Assembly (NCBI RefSeq): GCF_006546825.1
Contig: NZ_VICC01000008.1
Location: 120,554 to 184,553 of the forward strand
Source: Actinomyces oris
Lineage (GTDB): Bacteria > Actinomycetota > Actinomycetes > Actinomycetales > Actinomycetaceae
Direction: 5' to 3'
Length of the DNA stretch: 64,000 nucleotides
The notes below the pieces were generated by a model that saw only the letters and a program-made list of their open reading frames with translations, had not been told where the DNA came from and ran no database searches. The position numbers and the translations under genes are program-made. Positions 25,726 through 36,179 of this stretch are shown here, one piece after another (the first letter of the stretch is position 1; each line of letters opens with the position of its first letter).

Positions 25726-25759
25726 CAGCGGCTGAGACCCACGTGAGTCTCAGCCGCTG
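25726..25759. terminator. Bidirectional terminator between marC-like and helicase genes
   Basis: A perfect 13-base stem (25726-25738 and 25747-25759) with an 8-base loop, between two converging genes, and a short T-rich tail on the plus strand. Confidence 0.75.
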
Positions 25760-25769
25760 CTTGTCAGTC

Positions 25770-27449
25770 CTACTCGCCGGTGGTCCCGTCAACCGGGCGG
25801 CCGCCGCGCGTGCGCTTACGGGTGCGCTTGCGCCGGGGCTTGGCCTCGCCGTCGGCGGAGCGCCGGGAACGCTCACCGCGCTTGGAGTCCTTGGCGCCCC
25901 TGCCGCCGCGGCCCCGGCCGCGCTCCGAGCGCCCGCCCTGTCGGCCCGACTGCTTGCTGCGCCCACGCTTGCCGGTCTCACCCAGGTCCTCGATCTCCTC
26001 GGCGTCGAGCCCCTCCAGGGTGCGCTTGTGACGGGGCAGGCGGCCGGTGACCTTCTCCGGGATCGACAGGTCGGAGAACAGGTGCTCGCTGGTGTGGTAG
26101 GTCTCCACCGGCTCCTCGATGGGCAGGCCCAGAGCCTTGGCGATGATCCGCCAGCGCGGCACGTCGTCCCAGTCCACGAAGGTGACTGCCGTGCCGGAGT
26201 TGCCGGCGCGTCCGGTGCGCCCGATGCGGTGGACGTAGATCTTCTCGTCCTCGGGGCACTGGTAGTTGATGACGTGGGTGACGTCGTCGACGTCGATGCC
26301 CCGGGCGGCCACGTCGGTGGCCACCAGCACGTCCACCTTGTTGTTGCGGAAGGCGCGCAGGGCCTGCTCGCGGGCCCCCTGGCCGAGGTCGCCGTGCAGG
26401 GCCCCGGTGGCGAAACCGCGGGCGCGCAGGTCGTCAGCCACCCGCGCCGCCGTGCGCTTGGTGCGCGCGAAGATGATGGTGCGCCCGCGCCCCTCGGCCT
26501 GGAGGATCCGGGAGACGACCTCCACCTTGTTCATCGAGTGGGTGCGGTAGACGACCTGCTGGACCGTCTGAACGGTCATGCCCTCGTCGCCCGGGTCCTG
26601 GGCGCGAATGTGGGTGGGGCGGGTCATGTAGCGGCGCGCCAGGGCGACCACGGCCCCGGGCATGGTGGCGCTGAAGAGCATCGTGTGCCGGTCGGCGCGG
26701 GTGCGGGCCAGGATCTTCTCCACGTCGGGCAGGAATCCCAGGTCCAGCATCTCGTCGGCCTCGTCCAAGACGACGGTGGTGACGTGAGCCAGGTCCAGCA
26801 CGCCGCGCTCCATGAGGTCGATGAGGCGGCCGGGCGTTCCCACGACGACCTCGGCTCCCCGCTCGAGGTCCTCGATCTGGGGCTCGTAGGCGCGCCCGCC
26901 GTAGACCTGGACGATGCGCACGGTGCGCTTGGCGGCAGCCGTGGACAGCTCCTCGGCGACCTGCTTGGCCAGCTCGCGGGTGGGCAGGATGACCAGGGCC
27001 TGGGGGCTGCCGGAGGCGGGATCCTCGTCCCAGCCCTCCTCCCCGGGGCCCAGAGTGTCCATGAGCAGAGGGATGCCGAAGCCCAGGGTCTTGCCGGTGC
27101 CGGTCTTGGCCTGACCGATGATGTCCTGTCCCTCCAGGGCCACCGGCAGGGTGAGGGCCTGGATGGGGAAGGGGTGGGTGATGCCCTTGGCGTCCAGGGC
27201 CTCGCAGATCTCCGGCTCGACACCGAAGTCGGCGAAGGTCTTGCGGCTCAGGTCGGTCTGGTCGCCCTCGTCGGTGATGTCAGGAGTGGCCTCGTCCAGG
27301 ACGGGGGCGTGGGCGCCGGCCGTCTCGATGATCCCGGACGGGGCGGTCGTGGCGCCGGCAGCGGCGTCGGCACCCTCGATGGTGGTCTGGTCGTCTGTGG
27401 AGTTGTGGTCGGGCTCGACAGCGTCGGCCCCGTGCTGCTCGTTGCTCAC
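25770..27449 (-). CDS. rhlE: DEAD-box RNA helicase
   Basis: An ATP-dependent RNA helicase of 559 residues. Motifs in order: Q motif FADFGVEPEI, Walker A AKTGTGKT, PTRELAKQ, TPGRLID, VLDEADEML, SATMPG, and HRIGRTGRAG in the second domain. The first ~75 residues are acidic and the last ~80 are Arg/Gly/Lys-rich, typical of RNA-binding tails. GTG 27449 has AAGGAA 5 bases upstream and is preferred over the in-frame start at 27701. Its divergent neighbour is a ferritin-like gene, the same pairing as Rv3211 (rhlE) and Rv3210c. Confidence 0.92.
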   Translation of the reverse strand: MSNEQHGADAVEPDHNSTDDQTTIEGADAAAGATTAPSGIIETAGAHAPVLDEATPDITDEGDQTDLSRKTFADFGVEPEICEALDAKGITHPFPIQALTLPVALEGQDIIGQAKTGTGKTLGFGIPLLMDTLGPGEEGWDEDPASGSPQALVILPTRELAKQVAEELSTAAAKRTVRIVQVYGGRAYEPQIEDLERGAEVVVGTPGRLIDLMERGVLDLAHVTTVVLDEADEMLDLGFLPDVEKILARTRADRHTMLFSATMPGAVVALARRYMTRPTHIRAQDPGDEGMTVQTVQQVVYRTHSMNKVEVVSRILQAEGRGRTIIFARTKRTAARVADDLRARGFATGALHGDLGQGAREQALRAFRNNKVDVLVATDVAARGIDVDDVTHVINYQCPEDEKIYVHRIGRTGRAGNSGTAVTFVDWDDVPRWRIIAKALGLPIEEPVETYHTSEHLFSDLSIPEKVTGRLPRHKRTLEGLDAEEIEDLGETGKRGRSKQSGRQGGRSERGRGRGGRGAKDSKRGERSRRSADGEAKPRRKRTRKRTRGGRPVDGTTGE

Positions 27450-27722
27450 GAGGTTCCTTGTCTTCTGATCGGGTTGAACCGCTCCGGCGCGGCTGTCGCT
27501 CGCGCGCACAGTTGGGTGCGCTGCGTGGGCGTTGGCGCCGTCGGATCTGGCAGCCGATCGCGAGTCATATCTGAGTCCATCTGACGACCGGGCAACCGTG
27601 GACGCCGTCAGCGTAGCGGGAAAACATGATGATGGCCTGTCTGGATGGGGAGGTGCGCCGTCGGCGTGGTCGATGTCACGGCTGTGCTTCACGCACGACA
27701 AGACCCGGATACGATGGTGGCC
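27450..27722 (+). promoter_or_regulatory. Intergenic region with leaderless promoter of the ferritin-like gene
   Basis: TACGAT (27710-27715) is 7 bases before ATG 27723. The remaining ~260 bases carry the helicase 5' region. The frame opposite the helicase is open there, but no homology or RNA structure is recognised. Confidence 0.5.
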
Positions 27723-28394
27723 ATGTCCCAGATGCCGACTCCGTCACCTCAGCCCAGCAGCGCCTCCACCCCGATGCAGGTCGGTCCTCACGAGCTGTCG
27801 GTCGTCGGAGTCGTCGCGATCTCCCGGACGGCGGCCTGCACCCGCTACGCCAAGGATGCCGACCGGGCTCCGCGGATGACGGCCCGGGTCGACCTGCTGC
27901 GCATGAGCGCCTGGGAGGTCGCCTCCTTCGACCGGGTCGTGGAGCTGGCCGCGACCCACGGCATCGACGCCCTGGGGGCGGCCGAGCGCTTCACCGACGT
28001 GCTGGGCGACTTCGACGAGCGGCTGCGGCCACTGGACTGGGCCGAGCGCCTGCTCAAGACCTACATCACCTTCGGGCTGCTCATCGACTTCGGGATGGCG
28101 CTGAGCGAGTCGTTGGAGGATCCCTTGCGCAGAGGGCTCGTCCACGAGCTCAGCCAGGACCCGATCAGCACCTACGCCATCGCCGAGCTGGAGGAGGTCA
28201 TTGCGGCCGACCCACAGCTGGCCGCCCGGCTGGGGCTGTGGGGTCGGCGCGTCATCGGTGAGGAGATCGGAACCTTCCAGAGGCTCCTGGGGCAGTTCCC
28301 CGAGCTCCTCGGGCAGATGGCTCAGGAGCAGCTCCACTCGGTGCTGACCCAGGGGGCGGTCTCGCGCATGAGAGGGCTGGGCCTGAGGGTCTGA
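27723..28394 (+). CDS. Ferritin-like fold protein, unknown function
   Basis: A 223-residue helical protein. Four long helices with spaced acidic residues and MiaE-like character fit the actinobacterial ferritin-like family that accompanies rhlE in M. tuberculosis (Rv3210c). A full EXXH diiron set is not obvious to me. ATG 27723 is chosen over the in-frame ATG 27714, since the latter falls inside the -10 hexamer TACGAT. The family assignment rests partly on gene context. Confidence 0.65.
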   Translation: MSQMPTPSPQPSSASTPMQVGPHELSVVGVVAISRTAACTRYAKDADRAPRMTARVDLLRMSAWEVASFDRVVELAATHGIDALGAAERFTDVLGDFDERLRPLDWAERLLKTYITFGLLIDFGMALSESLEDPLRRGLVHELSQDPISTYAIAELEEVIAADPQLAARLGLWGRRVIGEEIGTFQRLLGQFPELLGQMAQEQLHSVLTQGAVSRMRGLGLRV

Positions 28395-28561
28395 CCGTCT
28401 CTCAGCACGTCCGAGCGGCTAAGATGTGAAGTGCCCAACAGTGGAGTAGTGCCCGTGTCGGTGGCGTGACAGGACCCGGGCTGCGTTGGGTAAGGTGTCC
28501 GCATCCACATCCTCATCACCCGATGTGAGAGTCGTGGCTCTCACATCCTGAAGGAGTTCCC

Positions 28562-29212
28562 ATGAAGCGAAGCGTATGGATGGCCGCGTCCGCGGCCGTC
28601 GCCCTGTCCGTCGTCCCGGTCGGTGCGGCTGCTGCCGAGACGGACCCCGCTCCTGCCGCCGAGCAGGTGGCGCCGCAGTCCGGTGGCGCGAAGGCCGACG
28701 CTCCCCAGCCCGACACCCCCTCCCCGGCCGCTCCCAAGCCCGATGGCGACAAGCAGCCTGCCCCCGCCCCCGAGCCTGCTCCCGCCCCCGCGGAGGACGC
28801 GGGCAAGGCGGCCCCTCAGGCTCCGGGTGCCAACAACGCCGCGGCGCAGCAGGAGAACAAGCCGGAGGCTCCGGCTGAGCAGTCCCAGCCGAACCAGGGC
28901 GACCAGCAGCAGGGCGATCCTGCCGGTTCCCAGGCTGCTCCCGAGCAGCAGGCCCCGGCCCCCGAGCAGTCCTCTGAGGGAGGCGCCCCTGCGGCGGCCG
29001 AGGAGAGCGCCCCCCAGGGCGCCGCGGAGGCTCCCGGTGAGCAGGCCGCTGCACCCCGCGAGCAGGCTGCCTCTGGCCAGCAGGGCACCGCCACCGCAGG
29101 TCGCTCCACCCTCGCTCAGACCGGAGCGGGAACGACCGCCGCTTGGATGGTGCTGGGCACCGGTGCGACAGGCGCCGCCATGCTCATGGCTCGCCGTAGG
29201 CTGACCTACTGA
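28562..29212 (+). CDS. Sortase-anchored surface protein (LAxTG type)
   Basis: A 216-residue secreted protein. A signal peptide ends about AAAAE (residues 20-25). The middle is low-complexity, rich in Pro, Ala, Gln and Glu. The C-terminus has LAQTG (184-188), a hydrophobic segment and RRR, the layout of sortase substrates, with the LAxTG variant used by class E-type sortases. The protein would form an extended wall stalk with no folded domain. AAGGAG lies about 7 bases before the ATG. The RCC1-like gene follows 38 bases later on the same strand. Confidence 0.85.
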   Translation: MKRSVWMAASAAVALSVVPVGAAAAETDPAPAAEQVAPQSGGAKADAPQPDTPSPAAPKPDGDKQPAPAPEPAPAPAEDAGKAAPQAPGANNAAAQQENKPEAPAEQSQPNQGDQQQGDPAGSQAAPEQQAPAPEQSSEGGAPAAAEESAPQGAAEAPGEQAAAPREQAASGQQGTATAGRSTLAQTGAGTTAAWMVLGTGATGAAMLMARRRLTY

Positions 29213-29250
29213 CACACATCGGTCCTTGACGTTGAGGAGAGGTCTGGCCC

Positions 29251-30462
29251 ATGGATGACCGGATGCTCGACGGGGACAGGGTGCTGTGGTTCATCGGCGG
29301 CAGTCCTGAGCGTGCTCAGGAGGCCCTTGCCGCCGGACACGCCTGGACGCCCGAGCAGCGTGCGCAGCTCGAACAGATCGCAGCATCTGCCGGATATTCC
29401 CCTCAGCAGCCAGCCGGGTACCCGCCTGCTCAGCAGCAGGTGCCCGTTCAAGAGCCCGCGCCCGTGTACGGGGCGCCTGCACAGCCCGCGGCCTTTGATG
29501 GCGTATTCGGGGGCGACGGCGCTCGTGGCGGCACTGTGGACTACGGGGCGGCTCAGTCGACTCAGCCTGCTCAGCAGCCGGCTGCGGTCGCGCCGCCCCA
29601 GCCGCAGATGGCGACACCGACGCAGCCTCAGCCGCAGGGTTACCGGCTTCAGCCGTTGCCCGCGGTGACCGAGACGGAGGCGCCGCAGAGCGATGTCTCC
29701 CAGTACCCGAGCAGTGCTCCGCGTCGCGGTTGGGTCCTCCCAGTCGTAGCGGTCAGTGTGCTCGCCCTCGGGCTGGTCGGGGGTGCCCTGGGAGGGCACT
29801 GGCTGTGGCCCGGCAAGAGCGCGGAGGCTCCGTCGTCTCCCGCTGCGGCGGCCCCCGCTGCCAACAAGCCTGCGACCCTTCGCGCCGGCAGTGGTTCCTT
29901 CGTCTGCTCCTCGGGCGGCACCGGAGTCTCCTGCTGGGGCGCTGACGCCCAGGCCAACACTCAGGGCGCACGTGTCTCGCCGACGGCGGTGCCCGGCCTG
30001 GAGAAGGTCAAGGTGTCGGCGCTGAGCGTGGGCAAGGGCTTCGCCGTGGCCGTGGACGACTCGGGCAAGGTCTACGCCTGGGGCGCCAACGAGGTCGGCC
30101 AGCTCGGCAAGAAGACTGATGAGGCGCTGGTGAACCAGGCCGTGGAGGTCGGCAAGCTGCCGGCCGCTCCCACCGCGCTCGTCTCCGGTTACGAGCACAC
30201 CTGTGCGCTCGCCAAGGGCACGGTCTGGTGCTTCGGCTCCAACCGCTACGGACAGGTCAACGGATCTGTCTCCGACACCCCATCAGGGCTGGTGAAGGTG
30301 GACAAGATCGACGGGGCCACCCAGATCGGCACCTCCGGCTATGACACGTGGGCCACGGTTGACAAGGGGACCTGGACCTGGGGGAACAACTCCTGGGGGC
30401 AGGCCGACCCCTCGCAGAGCGTGGTCAACGTGGCGCCGACCCTGATCCCTGCGAACAGCTGA
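29251..30462 (+). CDS. Membrane-anchored protein with short RCC1-like beta-propeller
   Basis: A 403-residue protein. Residues 1-50 are soluble and helical, 50-155 are Pro/Gln/Ala-rich, and 161-182 form one transmembrane helix. The extracytoplasmic part has RCC1-like repeats (VYAWGANEVGQLG, VWCFGSNRYGQVNG, TWTWGNNSWGQAD). Only about four blades are visible instead of the usual seven. Cys pairs (219/228 and 318/327) may form disulfides. It lacks a catalytic motif; RCC1 domains generally bind proteins. Location next to an LAxTG protein suggests an envelope role (inference). Confidence 0.75.
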   Translation: MDDRMLDGDRVLWFIGGSPERAQEALAAGHAWTPEQRAQLEQIAASAGYSPQQPAGYPPAQQQVPVQEPAPVYGAPAQPAAFDGVFGGDGARGGTVDYGAAQSTQPAQQPAAVAPPQPQMATPTQPQPQGYRLQPLPAVTETEAPQSDVSQYPSSAPRRGWVLPVVAVSVLALGLVGGALGGHWLWPGKSAEAPSSPAAAAPAANKPATLRAGSGSFVCSSGGTGVSCWGADAQANTQGARVSPTAVPGLEKVKVSALSVGKGFAVAVDDSGKVYAWGANEVGQLGKKTDEALVNQAVEVGKLPAAPTALVSGYEHTCALAKGTVWCFGSNRYGQVNGSVSDTPSGLVKVDKIDGATQIGTSGYDTWATVDKGTWTWGNNSWGQADPSQSVVNVAPTLIPANS

Positions 30463-30483
30463 CGCCGGTATCGGCAACGCAGT

Positions 30484-30515
30484 AGCGCCCAGCCTCCTTC
30501 AGGAGGCTGGGCGCT
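30484..30515. terminator. Bidirectional terminator between RCC1-like and CsbD genes
   Basis: Perfect 14-base stem (30484-30497 and 30502-30515) with a TTCA loop between two converging genes. Confidence 0.8.
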
Positions 30516-30536
30516 CGACGTATGTTCCGACGACGC

Positions 30537-30725
30537 TTACTTGTCGCCCTTGAGGTGGTTCACCGCACCCTTGATGGCGTCCTTGGCGTCCTCGGCGACC
30601 TCCTTGATCTTGCCCTCCGCCTGCTGGAGCTTGCCCTCGGTCTCGGTCTCCTTGTTGCCAGTGACCTTGCCTGCGGCCTCCTTGGCCTTGCCGGCGATCC
30701 TGTCGAAGGTTCCGTTGTCGCTCAT
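30537..30725 (-). CDS. CsbD family stress protein
   Basis: A 62-residue hydrophilic, highly charged protein with GKAKEAAGKVTGNKE and EGKLQQAEGKIKEV repeats, matching CsbD (in Bacillus a sigma-B general stress protein). The start ATG 30725 has AAAGGA upstream; a longer in-frame reading to 30842 has no homology. Function is unknown beyond stress induction in other species. Confidence 0.88.
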   Translation of the reverse strand: MSDNGTFDRIAGKAKEAAGKVTGNKETETEGKLQQAEGKIKEVAEDAKDAIKGAVNHLKGDK

Positions 30726-30988
30726 GAGAGTTCCTTTCCGTAGTGAGTCTCCACGAGGTGGAGACGTGGAGGATGGCTCGACTATACAGGCGTACATCTG
30801 AGACGACACCCGATATTCAGTGAGAGTTTCTATGGAGGCCACCTAGAACGTGTGACATATCCTATGTTACTGAGGGTGTGGTGGATCGTTTCCTCTCTCC
30901 GGCGTCGTTCGCCGCATCTCAGTGCCCGTAGACTTCAGGCAGCTCTCGTTCGAGAGCCTCCTGATACCGACACCGAGGTCGATCGCCC

Positions 30989-32437
30989 ATGAGCAGTGCA
31001 CCCGCGGACGTCCCCGCCGCCACCCGCGTCGAGAACGCCGGTCTTGACGTCATCTCCGAGTCCGATCGCAAGGGACGGCCGAGCGATCTCTTCATGCCCT
31101 GGTTCGCGGCCAACATCTCCGTGCTGGGACTGTCCTGGGGTGCCTGGGTCCTCGGATTCGGACTGTCCTTCTGGCAGGCGGTCGTCGCGGGCAGCGTCGG
31201 TGTCATCGTCTCCTTCCTCCTGTGCGGCGTCGTGGCCGTCCTGGGCAAACGAGGCAGCGCCCCCACCCTGGCACTGTCCCGAGCGGCCTTCGGTTACAAC
31301 GGCAACCGCCTGTCCGCGGCCCTGTCCTGGATCCTCACGGTCGGCTGGGAGACCGTCCTGTGCGTTTCCGCCACCTTGGCCTCTGCGACGGTGTTCCAGG
31401 CCCTGGGCTGGCACAACCAGGTCGGCGCCCAGATCTTGGGCTTCCTGCTCACCGTCGGCCTGGCCGCCAGCGCTGGCATCCTCGGCTTCGAGGCGATCAT
31501 GAGGGTCCAGACCTGGATCACCTGGGCCACCGGTGTCCTCACCGTCATCTACCTTGTCCTCGTCGCTCCTCAGATCAGCTTCCGCACACTCCTGGCCCTG
31601 CCGTCGGGTGGCCCCGCGGCCTTCATCGGAGCCCTGGTCATGGTGGCCACCGGCTTCGGCCTCGGTTGGGTCAATGCCGCCGCCGACTACTCCCGCTACC
31701 TGCCCCGCAAGGCCTCGACGGCCGGCGTCATCGGCTGGACCACGCTGGGATCGGCATTGCCCTGCGTGGTGCTCGTCTTCTTCGGCATCCTCCTGGTGGG
31801 CTCCGACGCCGAGCTCGGCCAGGCCATCAACACCGACCCCATCGGCGCCCTGACCACGATCCTGCCCACATGGTTCCTCATCCCCTTCGCGGTCGTCGCC
31901 ATCCTGGGGCTGGCTGGCGGCATCATCATGGACCTGTACTCCTCGGGCCTGTCGCTCCTGGCAACCGGCCTGCCCGTGCGCCGACACGTGGCCACCTCCA
32001 TCGACGCCACCATCATGACCGTGGGCACCATCGCCGTCATCTTCGGTGCCGATGACTTCCTCGGCCCCTTCCAAGGGTTCCTCACCACCCTGGGAGTCGT
32101 CATCGCCGCCTGGGCCGGAGTCATGGTCGCCGAGGTCATTCTGCGCAAGCGCGACTACGACGAGGAGGCCCTCTTCACACCCGACGGCGTCTACGGCTCA
32201 GTCAACTGGGAGGCCATCGCCCTCGTGGCTGCCGGTTCCGTCGTCGGCTGGGGGCTGGTCGTCAACTCGGCCGCCTCCTGGTTGTCCTGGCAGGGCTACC
32301 TGCTCGGGCCTCTCGGGGGCCGCGACGGGGCCTGGGCCGGAGCCAACCTCGGTGTGCTGGCCGCTCTGCTCATCGGTGTGCTCGGGCACCTCGTCCTCGG
32401 CCGAGGCCGGGTGACCCGCCAGGAGGCCCGTTCGTGA
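30989..32437 (+). CDS. NCS1 family purine/cytosine permease
   Basis: A 482-residue secondary transporter of the nucleobase:cation symport-1 family (CodB/purine-cytosine permease type) with about 12 membrane segments. NISVLGLSWGAWVLGFGL in TM1 and WVNAAADYSRYLP in the middle are family features. Its stop overlaps the GTG start of the phosphorylase gene by 4 bases (GTGA), so base uptake and nucleoside cleavage are coupled. Substrate is a purine, cytosine or nucleoside by family and context. A ribosome site is not clear. Confidence 0.88.
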   Translation: MSSAPADVPAATRVENAGLDVISESDRKGRPSDLFMPWFAANISVLGLSWGAWVLGFGLSFWQAVVAGSVGVIVSFLLCGVVAVLGKRGSAPTLALSRAAFGYNGNRLSAALSWILTVGWETVLCVSATLASATVFQALGWHNQVGAQILGFLLTVGLAASAGILGFEAIMRVQTWITWATGVLTVIYLVLVAPQISFRTLLALPSGGPAAFIGALVMVATGFGLGWVNAAADYSRYLPRKASTAGVIGWTTLGSALPCVVLVFFGILLVGSDAELGQAINTDPIGALTTILPTWFLIPFAVVAILGLAGGIIMDLYSSGLSLLATGLPVRRHVATSIDATIMTVGTIAVIFGADDFLGPFQGFLTTLGVVIAAWAGVMVAEVILRKRDYDEEALFTPDGVYGSVNWEAIALVAAGSVVGWGLVVNSAASWLSWQGYLLGPLGGRDGAWAGANLGVLAALLIGVLGHLVLGRGRVTRQEARS

Positions 32438-33318
32438 ACGACAAGGCCACAGGCTTCGCCCTCGAGCCTGAGCGTCTGGAGGCCCTGAGCGCCTCTGCCG
32501 GCGCAGAAGGCCCGGGCCCGGCCGTGGAGGGCGCCCACCAGATCGCCCGACGCACCGGCGCGCCTCGCCACGACCTCCTGGTGGTCCTGGGATCCGGCGC
32601 CGCTGACGCCTTGGCGTCCTGGGGTGAGCCGGCTGCGAGCATGCGCCTGTCCGACTTGCCCGGGGTCATGGTCCCGGTCGCGCCGGGACATGAGGACCGC
32701 CTCGACTCCTATGTCGTCGCTCGTGGCCGGAAGGTGACCGGACAGGAGGTCGGGGGAGGTCGGCGCGTCCTCGTGGCCCGCGGACGGACCCACCTCTACG
32801 AGGGGCACGGGCCCGGACCCGTGGTCGCCCTGTCCCGTATCGCGGCCGCAGCCGGCGTACGTGAGGCCGTCCTGGTCAACGCCGGCGGCTGCCTGCGCAG
32901 CTGGCACATCGGCGAGGTCATGACGATCACCGACCACCTCAACCTCACCGGCTCCTCACCCTTCGACGGCCCGGTCTTCACTGACGTTCGCAGTGTGTGG
33001 GACGACGAGCTCGCTGACGTCCTGCGCGGTGTCACAGAGAGGTCAGGCGTCTATGCCGCTGTGCGCGGGCCGGAGTATCAGACCATGGCGGAGACGCGAA
33101 TGCTGGAGTCCGCCGGTGCCGACTGTGTCGGCATGTCCACCGTCCTGGAAGCCATCGCCCTGCACCAGCTCGGGGTGCGCGTGGCCGGCATGAGCGTCGT
33201 CTCCGACCTGTCCTTCGCCCAGGCGCCCACCGATCCCGACGAGGTCGTCCGACTCGCGGCCGGTGCGCACACGACGATCGCCGCCGGCACCGAGGCGGTG
33301 CTGGCGGCGATGTCCTGA
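32434..33318 (+). CDS. Purine nucleoside phosphorylase
   Basis: A 294-residue enzyme of the trimeric PNP/MTAP family that splits (deoxy)inosine and guanosine with phosphate. LVVLGSGA is the phosphate-binding loop, RGRTHLYEGH an active-site motif, VYAAVRGPEYQT the base-binding region and GMSTVLEAIA a later conserved segment. GTG 32434 overlaps the permease stop. It complements the pyrimidine salvage operon at the left end of the window. Confidence 0.9.
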   Translation: MNDKATGFALEPERLEALSASAGAEGPGPAVEGAHQIARRTGAPRHDLLVVLGSGAADALASWGEPAASMRLSDLPGVMVPVAPGHEDRLDSYVVARGRKVTGQEVGGGRRVLVARGRTHLYEGHGPGPVVALSRIAAAAGVREAVLVNAGGCLRSWHIGEVMTITDHLNLTGSSPFDGPVFTDVRSVWDDELADVLRGVTERSGVYAAVRGPEYQTMAETRMLESAGADCVGMSTVLEAIALHQLGVRVAGMSVVSDLSFAQAPTDPDEVVRLAAGAHTTIAAGTEAVLAAMS

Positions 33319-33357
33319 GCTGCCGACGTCGAGGCGAGTCGCAGGGGATCGCTCGGG

Positions 33358-33738
33358 TCAGTTCACGCCCATGAACATATAGGCACGCGTCACCTTGCCG
33401 TCGACGTCGCGGAAGACGGTGTCGACTCCGCGCCCGACGACGTCGCCGCTTGGGGCGGTCATTGACCAGCGCAGCAATAGCGCGTCGCCGGACTCCATGC
33501 GCTGGTCGTAGCTGAAGGTCAGGCCCTGACCCGCAATGCGGTCGTTGTGGACGCGGTTGATGTGCTCAGCGATGTCGGCTGTTCCTGTGACGGTCAAGGC
33601 GGGTGAGGAGATGTGCAGCGACCCGTGCGGGGCCCACATCTGCTCGATGAGTGCACGGCGCTGACCGGCGTCGGGCTCAGTCCAGGTGCGCAGGTAGCTC
33701 GCGTCGAAGTCGGCGCCGGTACGGGTGGTGTCGGTCAT
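33358..33738 (-). CDS. NTF2-like (SnoaL-type) small protein
   Basis: A 126-residue alpha+beta-barrel domain protein: YLRTWTEPDAGQRRALIEQM at the N-terminus and DVDGKVTRAYMFMG at the C-terminus are typical of SnoaL-like/nuclear transport factor 2-like folds. Such proteins bind or isomerise small molecules; nothing fixes the substrate. GGAGAGGA precedes ATG 33738. It is divergent from a TetR gene, and both promoters share a double operator, so the TetR protein very likely controls it. Confidence 0.75.
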   Translation of the reverse strand: MTDTTRTGADFDASYLRTWTEPDAGQRRALIEQMWAPHGSLHISSPALTVTGTADIAEHINRVHNDRIAGQGLTFSYDQRMESGDALLLRWSMTAPSGDVVGRGVDTVFRDVDGKVTRAYMFMGVN

Positions 33739-33762
33739 GAGTCGTTCCTCTCCTCAGATTAA

Positions 33763-33803
33763 GTTGACAATGTCAGCATAACCGGAAAGTTGACTGTGTC
33801 AAC
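33763..33803. promoter_or_regulatory. Twin TetR-type operators in a divergent promoter region
   Basis: Two 15-base copies of GTTGAC-N3-GTCAAC: 33789-33803 is perfect, 33763-33777 has one base changed. Centres are 26 bases apart. On the minus strand TTGACA (forward 33797-33802) and TATGCT (forward 33775-33780) with a 16-base spacer form the NTF2-like gene promoter, so one operator covers the -35 and the other the start point. On the plus strand TAGGCT (33811-33816) lies 6 bases before tetR. Confidence 0.85.
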
Positions 33804-33822
33804 ATGTGGGTAGGCTTGGGTC

Positions 33823-34416
33823 ATGAGCCCTCGTGATCCAGGTCCGACGCGCGCCGCCATCCTCGACGCCGCTGCAACGCTGCTCGAGGACAGGGGACCT
33901 GAATCGGTGACGCTGCGCGCCGTTGGTGAGGCTGCCGGCGTGTCTCGCTCGGCGCCCTATCGTCACTACGCGGACAAGGCTGCGCTCATGCGTGCCCTGG
34001 CGGGACGGACCCTGCGGCAGATCGCAGAGCGGATTCGTCACGGTGCGGAGCGGCACCGGGGGGCGCGACAGCGGCTGCGCGCCGGTTGCTGGGCCTACAT
34101 CGACTACGCAGTCGAGTGCCCCCATCACTACCAGCTGGTCTTCGGGGACGCCCCGATTGCGGAGCCGGACCCCGGGCTGGAGGAGGCCGCCGACGACGCC
34201 ATGGCCGCCGTCGGCGAGCTCGTTGCCCAGGCCCAGGGAGCCGGTCTACTACGACCCGGCCCCACCCGTGAGATCGCCACCGTCGTCTGGGTTCTACTTC
34301 ATGGGCTCGCTGCCCTGCAGATCACGGGTCATCTCCATGAGCCCCGGACCATTGACGGCAATGAGCATCTTGCGGATCTGCTGGACCTGGCCCTGGAGCA
34401 GCTGCGACCCGTGTGA
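33823..34416 (+). CDS. TetR family transcriptional regulator
   Basis: A 197-residue regulator. The N-terminal helix-turn-helix is RAAILDAAATLLED...VTLRAVGEAAGVSRSAPYRHYADK (conserved positions about 10-55), followed by a ligand-binding domain of the TetR_C type. The leaderless start at ATG 33823 follows TAGGCT by 6 bases. Two palindromes in the shared promoter region are the presumed binding sites, giving autoregulation and control of the NTF2-like gene. Inducer unknown. Confidence 0.9.
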   Translation: MSPRDPGPTRAAILDAAATLLEDRGPESVTLRAVGEAAGVSRSAPYRHYADKAALMRALAGRTLRQIAERIRHGAERHRGARQRLRAGCWAYIDYAVECPHHYQLVFGDAPIAEPDPGLEEAADDAMAAVGELVAQAQGAGLLRPGPTREIATVVWVLLHGLAALQITGHLHEPRTIDGNEHLADLLDLALEQLRPV

Positions 34417-34511
34417 TGCGCCTTCGGCGATGTCGGCCGGTAGCGATCTGAGACGTGTCTGGGACGCCCGTCCCCGCACGGCGGCGAGCACGAGCGCCTA
34501 ACCTTGCACCT

Positions 34512-35948
<1,437 letters not shown>

Positions 35949-35973
35949 TCCTCAGGACTGTCCCTCATAGCTG

Positions 35974-36013
35974 ACGACGGCGTCGCCCTTCACGTGAAGG
36001 CGGCGCCGTCGTC
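35974..36013 (+). terminator. Terminator after fumC
   Basis: GACGACGGCG (35974-35983) pairs with CGCCGTCGTC at 36004-36013; the inner part (CTTCACGTGAAG) is itself palindromic. One bulge. It lies 25 bases after the stop. Confidence 0.6.
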
Positions 36014-36179
36014 GTACGAGCCGAGCCCACATTCTGGCTTGCTCGCCAGCATGCGGATGCCGACTCACAGAAGCGGCACAGCCCCGTCCTGGGATCGTCC
36101 GTGCCTTAAGGTGATGTGCTAGCCACGTACGCAGACACCCGAGCGAGGCACGCGACTGAGCGTGCCGGAGGGAACCACG

